Positions 46,922 to 56,596 of a DNA stretch of 64,000 nucleotides are shown piece by piece. Source of the DNA: Neonectria sp. B-13 (lineage: Eukaryota > Ascomycota > Sordariomycetes > Hypocreales > Nectriaceae); assembly GCA_002682825.1 (NCBI GenBank), contig NOKP01000013.1, forward strand, positions 434,001 to 498,000. The letters are read 5' to 3'. Below the pieces are notes generated by a model. It was not told the DNA's origin, ran no database searches, and worked only from the letters and a program-made list of their open reading frames with translations. How positions within the stretch are numbered: position 1 is the first letter of the stretch; each line of letters starts with the position of its first letter. A program made the position numbers and the translations under genes.

Positions 46922-49534
46922 GGTCCTTCGGCGACTACTTCAAGAAGGAGGCCATCCAGATGTCGTGGGAACTTCTCACAAAGGTCTACGGCCTCAATCC
47001 CGACCGTCTCTACGTCACATACTTCGAGGGCGACGCCGCGCTGAAGCTCGACCCCGATCTCGAGGCCAAGGAGCTGTGGATGTCCGTTGGCGTTGCCGAG
47101 GACCACATCCTGCCAGGCAACATGAAGGACAACTTCTGGGAAATGGGTGATCAGGGTCCTTGTGGTCCCTGCAGTGAGATTCACTACGATAAAATTGGTG
47201 GGCGCAATGCCTCCGACCTGGTCAACATGGACGACCCCATGGTCGTCGAGGTCTGGAACAACGTTTTTATCCAATTCGATCGCCAACAGGACAAGAGTCT
47301 CAAGTCGCTACCTGCCAAGCACATCGATACCGGTATGGGCTACGAGCGATTGGTCTCGGCCCTCCAGAACACCATCTCCAACTATGCCACCGACTGCTTC
47401 ACCCCCCTATTCAAGCAAATCCAGGACGTCACTGGTGCTCGCCTCTATACTGACAAGTATGGCAAGGATGATGTCGACGGAATCGATACCGCCTACCGAG
47501 TCGTTGCCGACCACATTCGAACGCTCTCATTCTCTATCGCTGATGGTGCCGTCCCTAACAGCGATGGCCGAGGCTACGTTGTCCGACGAGTCTTGCGACG
47601 AGGTGTCCGATATGCCAGGAAATACTTCAACGCTGAAATCGGTGCCTTCTTTTCCAAGATTCTCCCTGCCCTGGTTGATCAGATGGGCGAGCAGTTCCCC
47701 GAGCTGGTCAAGAAGCAGCAGGACATCAAGGAGATTCTTGATGAGGAGGAGGTTGCTTTCGCGCACACCCTGGATCGTGGCGAGGCTCAGTTCGAGAAAT
47801 ATGCCGCTCAGTCCCTCAAGAACAATTCGAAGAAGCTCGATGGTGATGTTGTGTGGCGGTTGTACGACACCTTTGGCTTCCCGGTCGATCTGACTCGATT
47901 GATGGCGGAGGAGCGAAACCTTGAGATTGATGATGCCGAAGTCGAGGCCGCCAGAGTCAAGGCCCGTGAGGCTAGCAAGGCCGTCAAGGAGTCGGTTCAG
48001 ACTTTCTCCAAGCTCAATGTCCACCAGATTGCCGAGTTGGAGCAGCAGCTTCAGGTTCCCCGAACCAACGACGACGCCAAGTTTGTCCAGGGTGATAGCA
48101 AGGGAAAGGTGCAGATGATCTACGACGGCAAGAGTTTCCACAAGTCCACCAAGGACCTTCCCGAGAAGACCGCTCTTGGACTCCTCCTGGACAACACCAA
48201 CTTCTACGCCGAGTCTGGTGGCCAGGTTGCCGACACTGGGCGACTCGTGATTGACGATGTCGTCGAGTTTAAGGTTATGGATGTCCAGAACTTTGGCGGC
48301 TACATCCTCCACAGCGGATACGTCGAGTACGGCGTGGTGTCTTCTGGTGATGAGGTCATCTGCGAGTACGACGAACTCCGCCGATCACCCATCCGCAACA
48401 ACCACTCCGGCACCCACGTTCTGAACCATTCCCTACGGGAGGTTCTCGGCGATGAGGTTAACCAGAAGGGCTCTCTTGTCGACAATGAGAAGCTTCGATT
48501 TGACTTCTCCCACAAGACTGGCGTCAAGATTGACGAGCTCAAGAAGATTGAGGACATGTCCAACAAGTACATCCGGGACAATGCCGAAATCTTTGCCAAG
48601 GACGTTGACCTCGACCTCGCGCGCCAGATCGAGGGTTGCCGTGCAGTCTTTGGAGAGACTTACCCCAACCCTGTCCGTGTCGTGTCCATCGGCAAGGACA
48701 TCGACACGATGCTTGCAGACCCCAAGAACGTCGAGTGGCGCAAGTACAGCGTTGAGTTCTGTGGCGGTACCCACGTTGAGAAGACCGGCCTGATCAAGGA
48801 TCTCATCATTGTGGAGGAGAGCGGTATCGCCAAGGGCATCCGTCGCATCATCGCCTACACGGGTGAGGCGGCGCACCGGGTCCAGCGCGAGGCCGACGAG
48901 TTTTCTAAGAAGCTTGACGCTCTCGATAAGCTACCTTTTGGTCCCGAAAAGGAGGCTCAGCTCAAGGCCGTGTCGCAAGACCTCAGCCAGCTTGTCATCT
49001 CCACCCTCACCAAGGAAGAGTTCAACAAGCGCTTCCAGAAGATCTCGACGTCCGTCGTCTCTGAACAGAAGAAGCGCCAGAAGGCCGAGGCTAAGACTGC
49101 TCTCGACGCCGTTCTTAAGCACTTTGAACAGAACGAGGATTCTAAGTGGTTCGTTGGCCGCCTCCCTATTGGCGCCAACACCAAGGCTCTGACCGAGGTG
49201 GTCAAGCACTTCCAGAGCAAGAACAAGGACAAGACGGTCTACATGTTTGGCGGCAGCAAGGAGGAGGGCGCCATCGTGCACGGTGTCTACGTCGGAACCG
49301 TAAGTCTCCATTCTACTTTCCCCCTAACCCAAACCCATATCCTAACTTGTTCTCTAGCACCTCGCCTCCCAGGGTGTCACTGCCGAGCAGTGGGCTGCGT
49401 CCGTGTCCGATGTCATCGGCGGTCGTTCAGGCGGCAAGGAACCCTCGCGACAGGGCCAGGGCACCAAGCCCGAGAACATCGATGACGGTGTTGAGACGGC
49501 GACGAAGTGGCTCAGCGAGAAGTTGAAGCTGTAA
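46464..49534 (+). CDS. ALA1: Alanyl-tRNA synthetase
   Basis: Charges tRNA-Ala and edits mischarged Ser/Gly. Three exons, 46464-46542, 46688-49299 and 49358-49534, give 955 residues for the cytosolic form, the normal length. The class II catalytic core is seen as [34 protein letters not shown] and [16 protein letters not shown], with GYERL following. The editing domain has [13 protein letters not shown] and [10 protein letters not shown], giving the zinc-binding HxxxH and CxxxH sets. The C-terminal oligomerisation and tRNA-binding domain ends at KWLSEKLKL. The start at 46464 matches cytosolic fungal enzymes ([19 protein letters not shown]). The same frame extends 97 codons upstream to an ATG at 46173 without a stop, through a basic, Ser-rich segment with no acidic residue, a likely mitochondrial presequence. 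Confidence 0.97.
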
Positions 49535-49791
49535 ATGACATTTTGGAGAATACTTTTTCAGACGTGTTCTTACTCGGTGCTGGGTTTTTATTGGGGAATC
49601 GAGGTCATGTAGCTCCGTCAATCGGCCGGGGAGCCGGTTAGACAAAATGAATGGCAAAATGATAGATGGTTTGTGAAATGGGGTCATGTTGGTTTTAAAT
49701 GCAATTAACGCGGCCGTGATCGCTGGTGGTTCCATAGCGGGGTATATTCTTTTCCGACATCTACTGGTCTTTCTTCTTTTCCTTTTTATTC

Positions 49792-51487
49792 TTACACAGT
49801 TACTAGAACACTGGCGTTGCGGTAGTGAGAGATCAAGGGGTTCTCGCCGCTACGCGTCTGGGTATCCTCCACGTACGCCCACTTGCGCATGAAGTCGCCG
49901 TGGGACGTGACCCGCGTCAGCTTGCCCGTGATGGCGCGGTAGATGGCCTCGGTAATACGGAAGTCGGTGGGGAATAGAATGTCAAAGTACCCCTGGTGGA
50001 CCTGGAGCAAGGGGTGTCAGTTACAGACACACTTACGAAGACTTAACTGTGCCAAGTGGAGGGGATTTCTTACCAGGGGCGTCGTGACCGGCACCATGCG
50101 CCGCTGGTACCGGGTCTGGACGACGGGGGCATTCAAGCCCTTGACGGCTTGGGGGAGCCAGTCGAAGTCGGAGGTGACGAGGCGGTGGGCCGGGAAGTAC
50201 TTCTCGAGAACGTCAAAGAACTGCATGAGGCGGGTGGGGATGAACTCCGGATCCGAGAGGTTGGCGGCGAAGGGCATCTTGGTGGAGAGATATCGCAGGG
50301 CAGCATTGGTGGGATAGGGCTTGGGGTAGTTGCCCCCCGTGGCGGCGTGGCGGACGCGGAAGTAGCGGGCGGCGATGGGATCGAGCTCGTGGACGTAGAA
50401 CTCGTAGAAGTCGCCGTCGCCATCGATGAGAACGTGGCCCTGGAGGGGCTCCTCGGTGGTGACGTCGTAGCGGATGCCGTCGTGGGAGAAGTTGTCAAAG
50501 ACCTCCATGGCGAGGAAGAAGCAGGGCGAGGGGACGTACTGGTCCCAGTCGAAGATGGAGCGGTTGATGATCTCGACCTTGTCGGCGTGGCCGCGGGAGG
50601 CGGCCGAGGAGAGCAGGTGGCGGTTCTGGAGGGCGGCAAGCGACGTGGAGATCTCGATGATGTTGAACTTGGTGCGGGCGTAGACCTGCGGGTCGACCTC
50701 GCGGATGTAGTCGAGGATGTTGAGCATGAGGGTGCCGCGGCCGGCGCCCATCTCGTAGATGAGCAGGTCGTGGTAGGGATAGGTGGTCAGGCGGTAGTTG
50801 GAGACGAGGTAGCGGGCGATGGCCTCGCCGTAGTAGGGGCGGAAGAGCTCGGTGGGCGTGTGCCACAGCTGGCGCGTCGGGTTCTCGCCTTCGCGGTCGT
50901 CGAGGCTGTCCTCGAACTCGGTGTAGCGCTTGCCCAGCTCGGCCTGGAACTCGATCTCGTCGCGCATCGTCGTGTAGTCGAAGGGTTCGCCAGGACTGAA
51001 GATGACGGCCTGCTTGGAGAAGTAGCCGTAGTGGGGGTTGTACAAGCTGTCTATAAATATCACGGGTTAGACGGTTCTTTGCAGGGGAGGGAGAGACAGG
51101 GAGAGACAAGGAGAGGAGCAGCTTGCCGTCGATGAAGTCCCGGAGCAGCATCTTGACCTTGCGGGGCCGCTCGGTGCGCTGCTTGAGCTCCTGCATGGTG
51201 ATGTACGGATACTCGGCGAACTCGGCGGAGCGGTCCTGGGGGAGGATGTTGGTGCGCTGCTGCCAGCGACTCTCGTTGGACTTCATGCCGCGATCGCGCG
51301 AGGGCCGGGCGACGTAGGACCGGGTCTGGCTCTGGCCGTGGCCGTGGCTCTGGCTCTGGCTCCGGTGGGAGTTGCGAGCTGCGGCCGAGCCATTGCGGAG
51401 CCGCGGGAGCTGGCCCGCGCCCTGGCAGCCGCGCGGGCGGTGGCGGAACAGCTGGCGGAACAGCTGCGTGACAATGGGCGAGTCCAT
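49792..51487 (-). CDS. Mitochondrial NDUFAF7/MidA-type methyltransferase (DUF185)
   Basis: SAM-dependent methyltransferase family; the human member NDUFAF7 dimethylates an arginine of the complex I subunit NDUFS2 during assembly. Three exons, 51487-51127, 51050-50074 and 50001-49792, give 515 residues. The N terminus is a mitochondrial presequence (MDSPIVTQLFRQLFRHRPRG, basic and free of acidic residues after Asp2). The core starts at MLLRDFIDDSLYNPHYGYFS, and the SAM-binding loop EMGAGRGT lies at about 221-227, followed by IIEIS and the acidic FFLAMEVFDNF strand. The first intron has a GC donor (GCAAGC, 51126) and a TATAG end (51051), and only this choice restores the conserved DFIDDSLYNPHYG. 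The second is GTAAGA to CTCCAG. It converges on ALA1, with 257 bp between stops. Confidence 0.9.
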
Positions 51488-52433
51488 GCTGGCGAGGCAG
51501 ATATCATGGAGGGGGGGACTCTTTTTTTTTGGTGTTGAGCCATGGAAGCCGAGGAGACAGCGCTCAATGCCAATGGTACGAGGTACAATGGCCCGAGCTT
51601 GGTCGGGTGCACCTCGGGCGAGGGCGGCTTTACTAAACCCTGGGACGTCTATCGTCAGAATCCGGGGCGGCAATCATACGAGGTATTTCCTATTTGGGAG
51701 AAGGAAACTTGCTCTATTGCGCTCCTTCAATCAACACTCCATGAAGTCGAAGAGATCCTCTTTTTCAAGTACCTTGGGCCAAGCTAGGCTCATGGGAAAT
51801 TATACCTCTAGTTATAAAAGATCCACCGAGCACCGAGGAGACAGCAGCTCTACTGTAGCATCGTCAATCATAGCGAGCAAAGCATCGTAATCGACAGGGA
51901 AACATGGAATCGATAGTGGGGCATGTGTGACAGATACCACCAACATCATCATCTAATGTCTAGCATGTCTGCAAAAGAAGGTTATTATAGCTTAAAAGGC
52001 TTTTACGCACTCGAAAGTATTTCTCTTCTTCGTTCTAGACCGGCATAGAGGTGACGAGGAGACTTGAGAGAGTTCGTGCGAGCATGCACGAATATACCAA
52101 CCGAAAGTCTCGGATGTATCCTCAGATATGATATTGGAAATCGTTCATCATCCATTCATTAGTAGAAGTTTCGCCTAGGCAGCGCCCATTTGTGTTATGA
52201 TTTACGAGGCACCTGCAGAGGCTAACCCTCGACCGAAGGTTTCTGTTCGAGTTGCCAAGCTTCACGAAGATTAATTGCGGATGGAATATCGTCGACTACA
52301 AAAGCCACGCCTCAGGCCTGCTCAGAACGCCACCTTCTTCCGCATTCTTCCCCTTCATCGTATCCATCCCACAGTATCCAGTTTTGAACCTCTGTGCCAT
52401 TTTCTCCCATAACAGTGCTCGAAAGATATAATT
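51488..52433. other. Divergent intergenic region
   Basis: 946 bp between the methyltransferase start and the 174-residue gene. A 172-codon frame on the plus strand (51372-51890) overlaps the methyltransferase antisense and is not supported. No TATA box is clearly placed. Confidence 0.5.
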
Positions 52434-52958
52434 ATGGCTGGTTCATCGATAAAGAACAACAGGTTGGCCAGAAAAGTGTCCCCTAAGAATGAGCATATTG
52501 ATCCATTCTCCGACGACGACGAGACGACAAAGTACGATGACGATACGGAGTTCGAAGAGGAGATGAAGAGTCCCGGTCGGCACACGAGGGGAAAGCCTTT
52601 TTCACGGCTTCGGAGACCAGGTCGACTCACACAGATGTGGAAGGACTACAAACTAGGACGCCAGCTGCGAAAGGGAGACGAGATGTGGCGGCCCAACGGC
52701 GACGGCGACGGATACCTCTGGCGCTCGGAAACGGGCTTCATCGACGAGGAGAACAAGACTCCCAACTGGCGCGCCAAGTGGGTTGTCGAGGTCAAGGACA
52801 CTCGGCGCGTTCCCACCTGCGAGATCTGGGGGCCCGAGGGACCGAGGGAGCCCAACTTTGACGCCTGGCACTGGATCTCTCAGTTGCCAGCGGACATCAA
52901 TTTGGCGCACTCTCAGGAGCTGCGTCGGAGGCGCATCGTGAGCGACCCGTACTGGTGA
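52434..52958 (+). CDS. Unrecognised 174-residue acidic/Trp-rich protein
   Basis: A single uninterrupted frame starting at an ATG (MAGSSIKNNRLARKVS). I do not recognise it. The N-terminal quarter is basic, then comes an acidic segment (DPFSDDDETTKYDDDTEFEE), then a basic turn (GRHTRGKPFSRLRRPGR). The C-terminal 110 residues look folded and contain eight Trp, for example MWKDYKLGRQLRKGDEMWRP, GYLWRSETGFID and FDAWHWISQLP, ending in SDPYW. No signal peptide or membrane segment is present. Codon use (strong C/G third positions in the second half) matches neighbouring genes, which argues for a real gene. It is followed 296 bp downstream by the Mcy1-like gene on the same strand. Confidence 0.7.
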   Translation: MAGSSIKNNRLARKVSPKNEHIDPFSDDDETTKYDDDTEFEEEMKSPGRHTRGKPFSRLRRPGRLTQMWKDYKLGRQLRKGDEMWRPNGDGDGYLWRSETGFIDEENKTPNWRAKWVVEVKDTRRVPTCEIWGPEGPREPNFDAWHWISQLPADINLAHSQELRRRRIVSDPYW

Positions 52959-53254
52959 TGGTGGTGGTGAAGGTCGGGCGCTGCTGTACGAAGTATTTGT
53001 ATGTCGATGAGAGGGATTGCCGCTGCGTCGCTTGTTAGTGCCCGGCCCCGCAGTATAAACATGACGACATGCCCGTGCACGGCCGCTTCTCGAACATTTC
53101 CGTATTCGTAGTTTCGCTCACATGGACGAATAAAGACTTGATGCGTCACATCCAACCCTCGTCATCGTCTCCGAGGGCAATAATGGGCTGCCGATAATTC
53201 AACACCGCCCTCCAAACTCGCGCCCTGCTGCTCGACTTGCAAGGGAGGCTGCCA

Positions 53255-54592
53255 ATGGCCCTGAGCGACCACCCCAAGGCCTACGGCTCGGCCGCCGTCG
53301 CCTTCGCCTTCACGGCCGGCATCCTGGTGACGCTCGGCTTCAAGGACTTCTATCCCGACCTCGAGCGTCGCTACCAGCGCAAGCGTCGCTCACGAGTCGT
53401 GCCGCCGACTGTGAACGGTAGCGCCGTGAAGCTCGAGGACCATGAATCGGCTTCGACTTCGGCGTCCGCTCCCGTGGGCGACGGCGCTCACCCAAGCCCC
53501 GCGGACGGCATCGAGGCCACCATCGGCAACACGCCGCTCATCAAGATCCACTCGCTCTCCGAGGCTACCGGCCGCACCATCCTGGCCAAGGCCGAGTTCC
53601 TCAACGGCGCCGGAAACAGCCCCAAGGACCGCGTCGCCCTCAACATGATCCGCGAGGCCGAAGCCCAGGGTCTGCTCGTGCCCCATCGCGGCGACACCAT
53701 CTACGAGGGCACCGTTGGCAGCACCGGCATCTCGCTCGCCACCCTCGCCCGCGCAAAGGGCTACCGGGCTCACATCTGCATGCCCGACGACATGGCCATG
53801 GAGAAGTCGGACCTGCTGCTGCAGTTGGGCGCCACCGTCGAGCGCGTTGCCGTTGCCCCCATCACCAGCCCCGGCCACTTCGTCAACCTCGCCCGCCGCC
53901 ACGCTGCCGAGCACGCCGGGAAACACCACGACGGGAGCCAGGGCTTCTTCGCCAACCAGTTCGAGTCCGACGCCAACTGGCAGGCGCACTTCAATGGCAC
54001 CGGCCCCGAGATCTGGAGACAGACGCGCGGCGACCTGGACGCCTTTGTAGCAGGCGCAGGGACCGGCGGCACCTTGTCCGGCGTCGCCAAGTACCTCAAG
54101 GAAGAGGCCAAACTATCCAGCGTCAAGATCGTCCTCGCCGACCCGCAGGGCAGCGGCCTGTACAACAAGGTCCGCCACGGCGTCATGTACTCGCCGACAG
54201 AGCGCGAGGGCACGCGGCGTCGCCAGCAGGTCGACACCATGGTCGAGGGCATCGGCATCACTCGCCTCACGCAGAACTTCGAGGCCGGACGCGAACTCAT
54301 CGACGACGCCATCAAGGTGACAGACGAGCAGGCCTGCCGCATGGCCCGCTGGCTGGTCGAGCACGACGGCATCTTCATCGGCAGCAGCAGTTCCGTCAAC
54401 TGCGTCGCCGCCGTCACTGCCGCCATGACGCTGCCGCCGGGCAGCAACGTCGTTACCATTCTGTGTGATTCGGGTACGCGCCATCTCAGCAAGTTCTGGA
54501 AGCACATTAAAGAAATGGGGCGTGAGGGCGAGGAGGCCACCGATTTATTCTCTGAGCTAGGGATACCCGACACCCGAGATGAGCAACCATGA
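53255..54592 (+). CDS. Mcy1-like cysteine-synthase-fold PLP enzyme, membrane-anchored
   Basis: A single exon of 445 residues from the ATG at 53255. A hydrophobic segment near the N terminus (about residues 10-29, SAAVAFAFTAGILVTLGF) suggests a membrane anchor like that of yeast Mcy1 (YGR012W), found at the mitochondrial outer membrane. The PLP-enzyme domain starts near residue 90: TIGNTPLIKIHSLSE, then NGAGNSPKDRVALNMI with the PLP lysine at Lys124, GTVGSTGISLATLARAKGY for substrate binding, the phosphate loop GAGTGGTLSG, and GIFIGSSSSVNC and CDSGTRHLSKFW near the end. The family usually has an NPGGSVKDR-type lysine motif; here it is NGAGNSPKDR, as in other fungal Mcy1-like proteins. Activity as a cysteine synthase is uncertain for this subgroup. 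Confidence 0.88.
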   Translation: MALSDHPKAYGSAAVAFAFTAGILVTLGFKDFYPDLERRYQRKRRSRVVPPTVNGSAVKLEDHESASTSASAPVGDGAHPSPADGIEATIGNTPLIKIHSLSEATGRTILAKAEFLNGAGNSPKDRVALNMIREAEAQGLLVPHRGDTIYEGTVGSTGISLATLARAKGYRAHICMPDDMAMEKSDLLLQLGATVERVAVAPITSPGHFVNLARRHAAEHAGKHHDGSQGFFANQFESDANWQAHFNGTGPEIWRQTRGDLDAFVAGAGTGGTLSGVAKYLKEEAKLSSVKIVLADPQGSGLYNKVRHGVMYSPTEREGTRRRQQVDTMVEGIGITRLTQNFEAGRELIDDAIKVTDEQACRMARWLVEHDGIFIGSSSSVNCVAAVTAAMTLPPGSNVVTILCDSGTRHLSKFWKHIKEMGREGEEATDLFSELGIPDTRDEQP

Positions 54593-54933
54593 AGCAAATG
54601 AAGAAAAAATGAAGAAAAAGTATACAACAAGAACTAGACGCGAACCAAATGAAACGTCTCGAGCGAATGCCCATGTCGACGTCTATTTTCCCATACCGTT
54701 GCTGCAAATCACTCAAGAACCCCAAATCTGTCTTTATAGGGGGCGCGGACGGTTGAAAAATCTCGACATGACAATATGAGAAAGGTATCACGCGTCCGTA
54801 GTCTTCGTTCTTGGTACAAGTTAACTCGCCACTCCGTTTCCCATGAACTCCAAAATCCCCCTAGAATATCGCATCACAGTCCCAGGCAAACCCCTGCTGT
54901 GCGAAATAATAACGCCGCCGCCACCAAACTCCC
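54593..54933. other. Convergent 3' region Mcy1-like/TFIIS
   Basis: 341 bp between stop codons, A-rich just after 54593 (AAATGAAGAAAAAATGAAG). It contains both 3'UTRs and nothing else visible. Confidence 0.6.
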
Positions 54934-56145
54934 TCACGAGAACTGTTGCCACATGTTAGCTCTGGTTTCGTTATCGCGAGGATTGCGCGATATTGTATGG
55001 GCTGCATGGCACATACCTTCCACCGGTTTCCACAGTGCATGCACTCGCAGAAAGTCGTCATCGGTTCATCAGCAGCTCGCGTCTGTGCCTGCGTGTAGCT
55101 GACCATCTTCTTCTTGCAGCGGCTGCATTCGAAGGTGTCGCTGATACTCTTCTGGGCCATGGGAACCTGCGCCTTCATCATGTTCTCCTTTTCTAGCTCT
55201 TCTTCCTTCTTGCGCTGATCATCGCTCTTCAGGTCCTCGTCCGTCATGACAACGAACCTGTCTGCTGATACCTCCCCAGACATAACACGGCGTCCCAGTT
55301 CCTTGTTGGACTTGTTCTTGAGGTTGGAGAATAGCGACCGGATCTTCTTCTTGTACTCGGGGCCCTCCCCCTTGAAATAAGAATAGGCAGCGTGTTCGAC
55401 GGCTACGGCCCTGGCGATGACGTCGGACTCGAGCGCAGTTGATCGGTAGGCAAGGCCGTTGTAGATGAGACCGATGCACTGGTTGCGGACGTTGGACTCG
55501 GTGCGCTTGATGTTGACGTTGTCGGTATCGAACTTGCGCTTCTCGGGGTCGCCCTTGAAGGTCTTCTTGGCGCCGGCGGATGATGAGGGAGGGGCGGGAG
55601 AGGATGCGGGAGCTGGTGCCGGTGAGTCCTTCTTGGCTTTGTGCAGTTTGGAGCTCTTCTGTTGCTCGACGAGTTTCTTCCACTTGATGACGAGCTCAGA
55701 GGCGGCACGGGCGATTTCCTTGTTGGGATTTGACCGCAGCTTCCCGACGTAGACTCCAGCACGAGTAGCCTAATCAGTAAAGATAGGAGGTCAGTAAAGG
55801 TTTGGGCACTAAAGTGGCTCAAAAGGGGGGACAGCCAAGAGGGTGGTTGAGGTTGCGACTGAAAGTTCATGACAATCATGCCCACTATCGCCAGGGATGC
55901 GCCCACGCGTGCGACAATGGCCACGGCCGTCACAGCAGACGAGCCAAACCCTCCAGGCTGTGCCCATCCAAGCGCAAGACACCTGCAGAAGATCCTGCAC
56001 CGTCACGTACCCTTAGCATTTCCTCGGTGGGGTGAGCATCCTTCTTAAGAGTCTCGAGCAGCTTGATGGCGTTCTCGGCTGGCTCATTGGCGGCCACGCA
56101 CTTGGTCAGCGCCTTGACGCGAGCCTCGAGCTCGCGTTGATCCAT
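54934..56145 (-). CDS. DST1: Transcription elongation factor TFIIS
   Basis: Rescues backtracked RNA polymerase II by stimulating transcript cleavage. Three exons, 56145-56011, 55769-55017 and 54942-54934, give 298 residues. The N-terminal helical LW domain (MDQRELEARVKALTKC, then TRAGVYVGKLRSNPNKEIAR and ELVIKWKKLVEQQK) is followed by a Pro/Ser linker, the central Pol II-binding domain (RNQCIGLIYNGLAY, KNKSNKELGRRVMSGE) and the C-terminal zinc ribbon (about 254-298) with FECSRCKKKM and CECMHCGNRWKFS. The catalytic acidic pair is in TRAADEPMT, where most relatives have TRSADEPMT. The last exon contributes only Phe-Ser-stop, and the intron (GTATGT, GCTAACA branch, CAACAG) is needed to end in the family-typical WKFS. 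It lies on the same strand as RAD2. Confidence 0.95.
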
Positions 56146-56596
56146 GGTGGGCGGAATGGAATGAAGCGGCGGGGGGGACGGACGCGGGCGTCGAAGAATC
56201 GTGTCTTCGCAGGAACTAAGATAAGGAAAGAAAATGAGAAATCTATGTCGTCGTCGAGGCGCACCACTTCTTGGGGGTTGCGAACCAGCCGAGCGACCTT
56301 GTTAGAAAGAACGGCACGTGAGCTAGTTCTGCCGGAGTTTAGCCCTGTCCTCCTCCAGGTTCCCCCGACCTCCAGGAGTTTCGGGTCCGGAGGCGGGCAG
56401 CGGGGTGTGGTCCGTGGGCCGTTGGCTGTGGCTTACAACCTCCCGCTCCGAAAACCCGAGTTATTTCCAGATTGACTGGCCATGGCATGGACCAGCTTTA
56501 AACATCATCAAACTTATCAAATATCGTCATTAAACATAGGAGCTATTCAATACATTGAACTTAGATTTACTGGCTAGATGTCGTCGAACTGTTTCT
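56146..56596. other. TFIIS upstream region and RAD2 3' region
   Basis: 451 bp. It holds the TFIIS promoter and the RAD2 3'UTR. An A/G-rich patch near 56215-56240 and GC-rich sequence near 56340-56460 are seen. No gene. Confidence 0.5.

Noticed and set aside
50056..51135. 359-codon plus-strand frame antisense to the mitochondrial methyltransferase
   Set aside because: Arises from strong G/C third-position bias of the real gene. The Val/Gly/Glu-rich product is typical of an antisense shadow.
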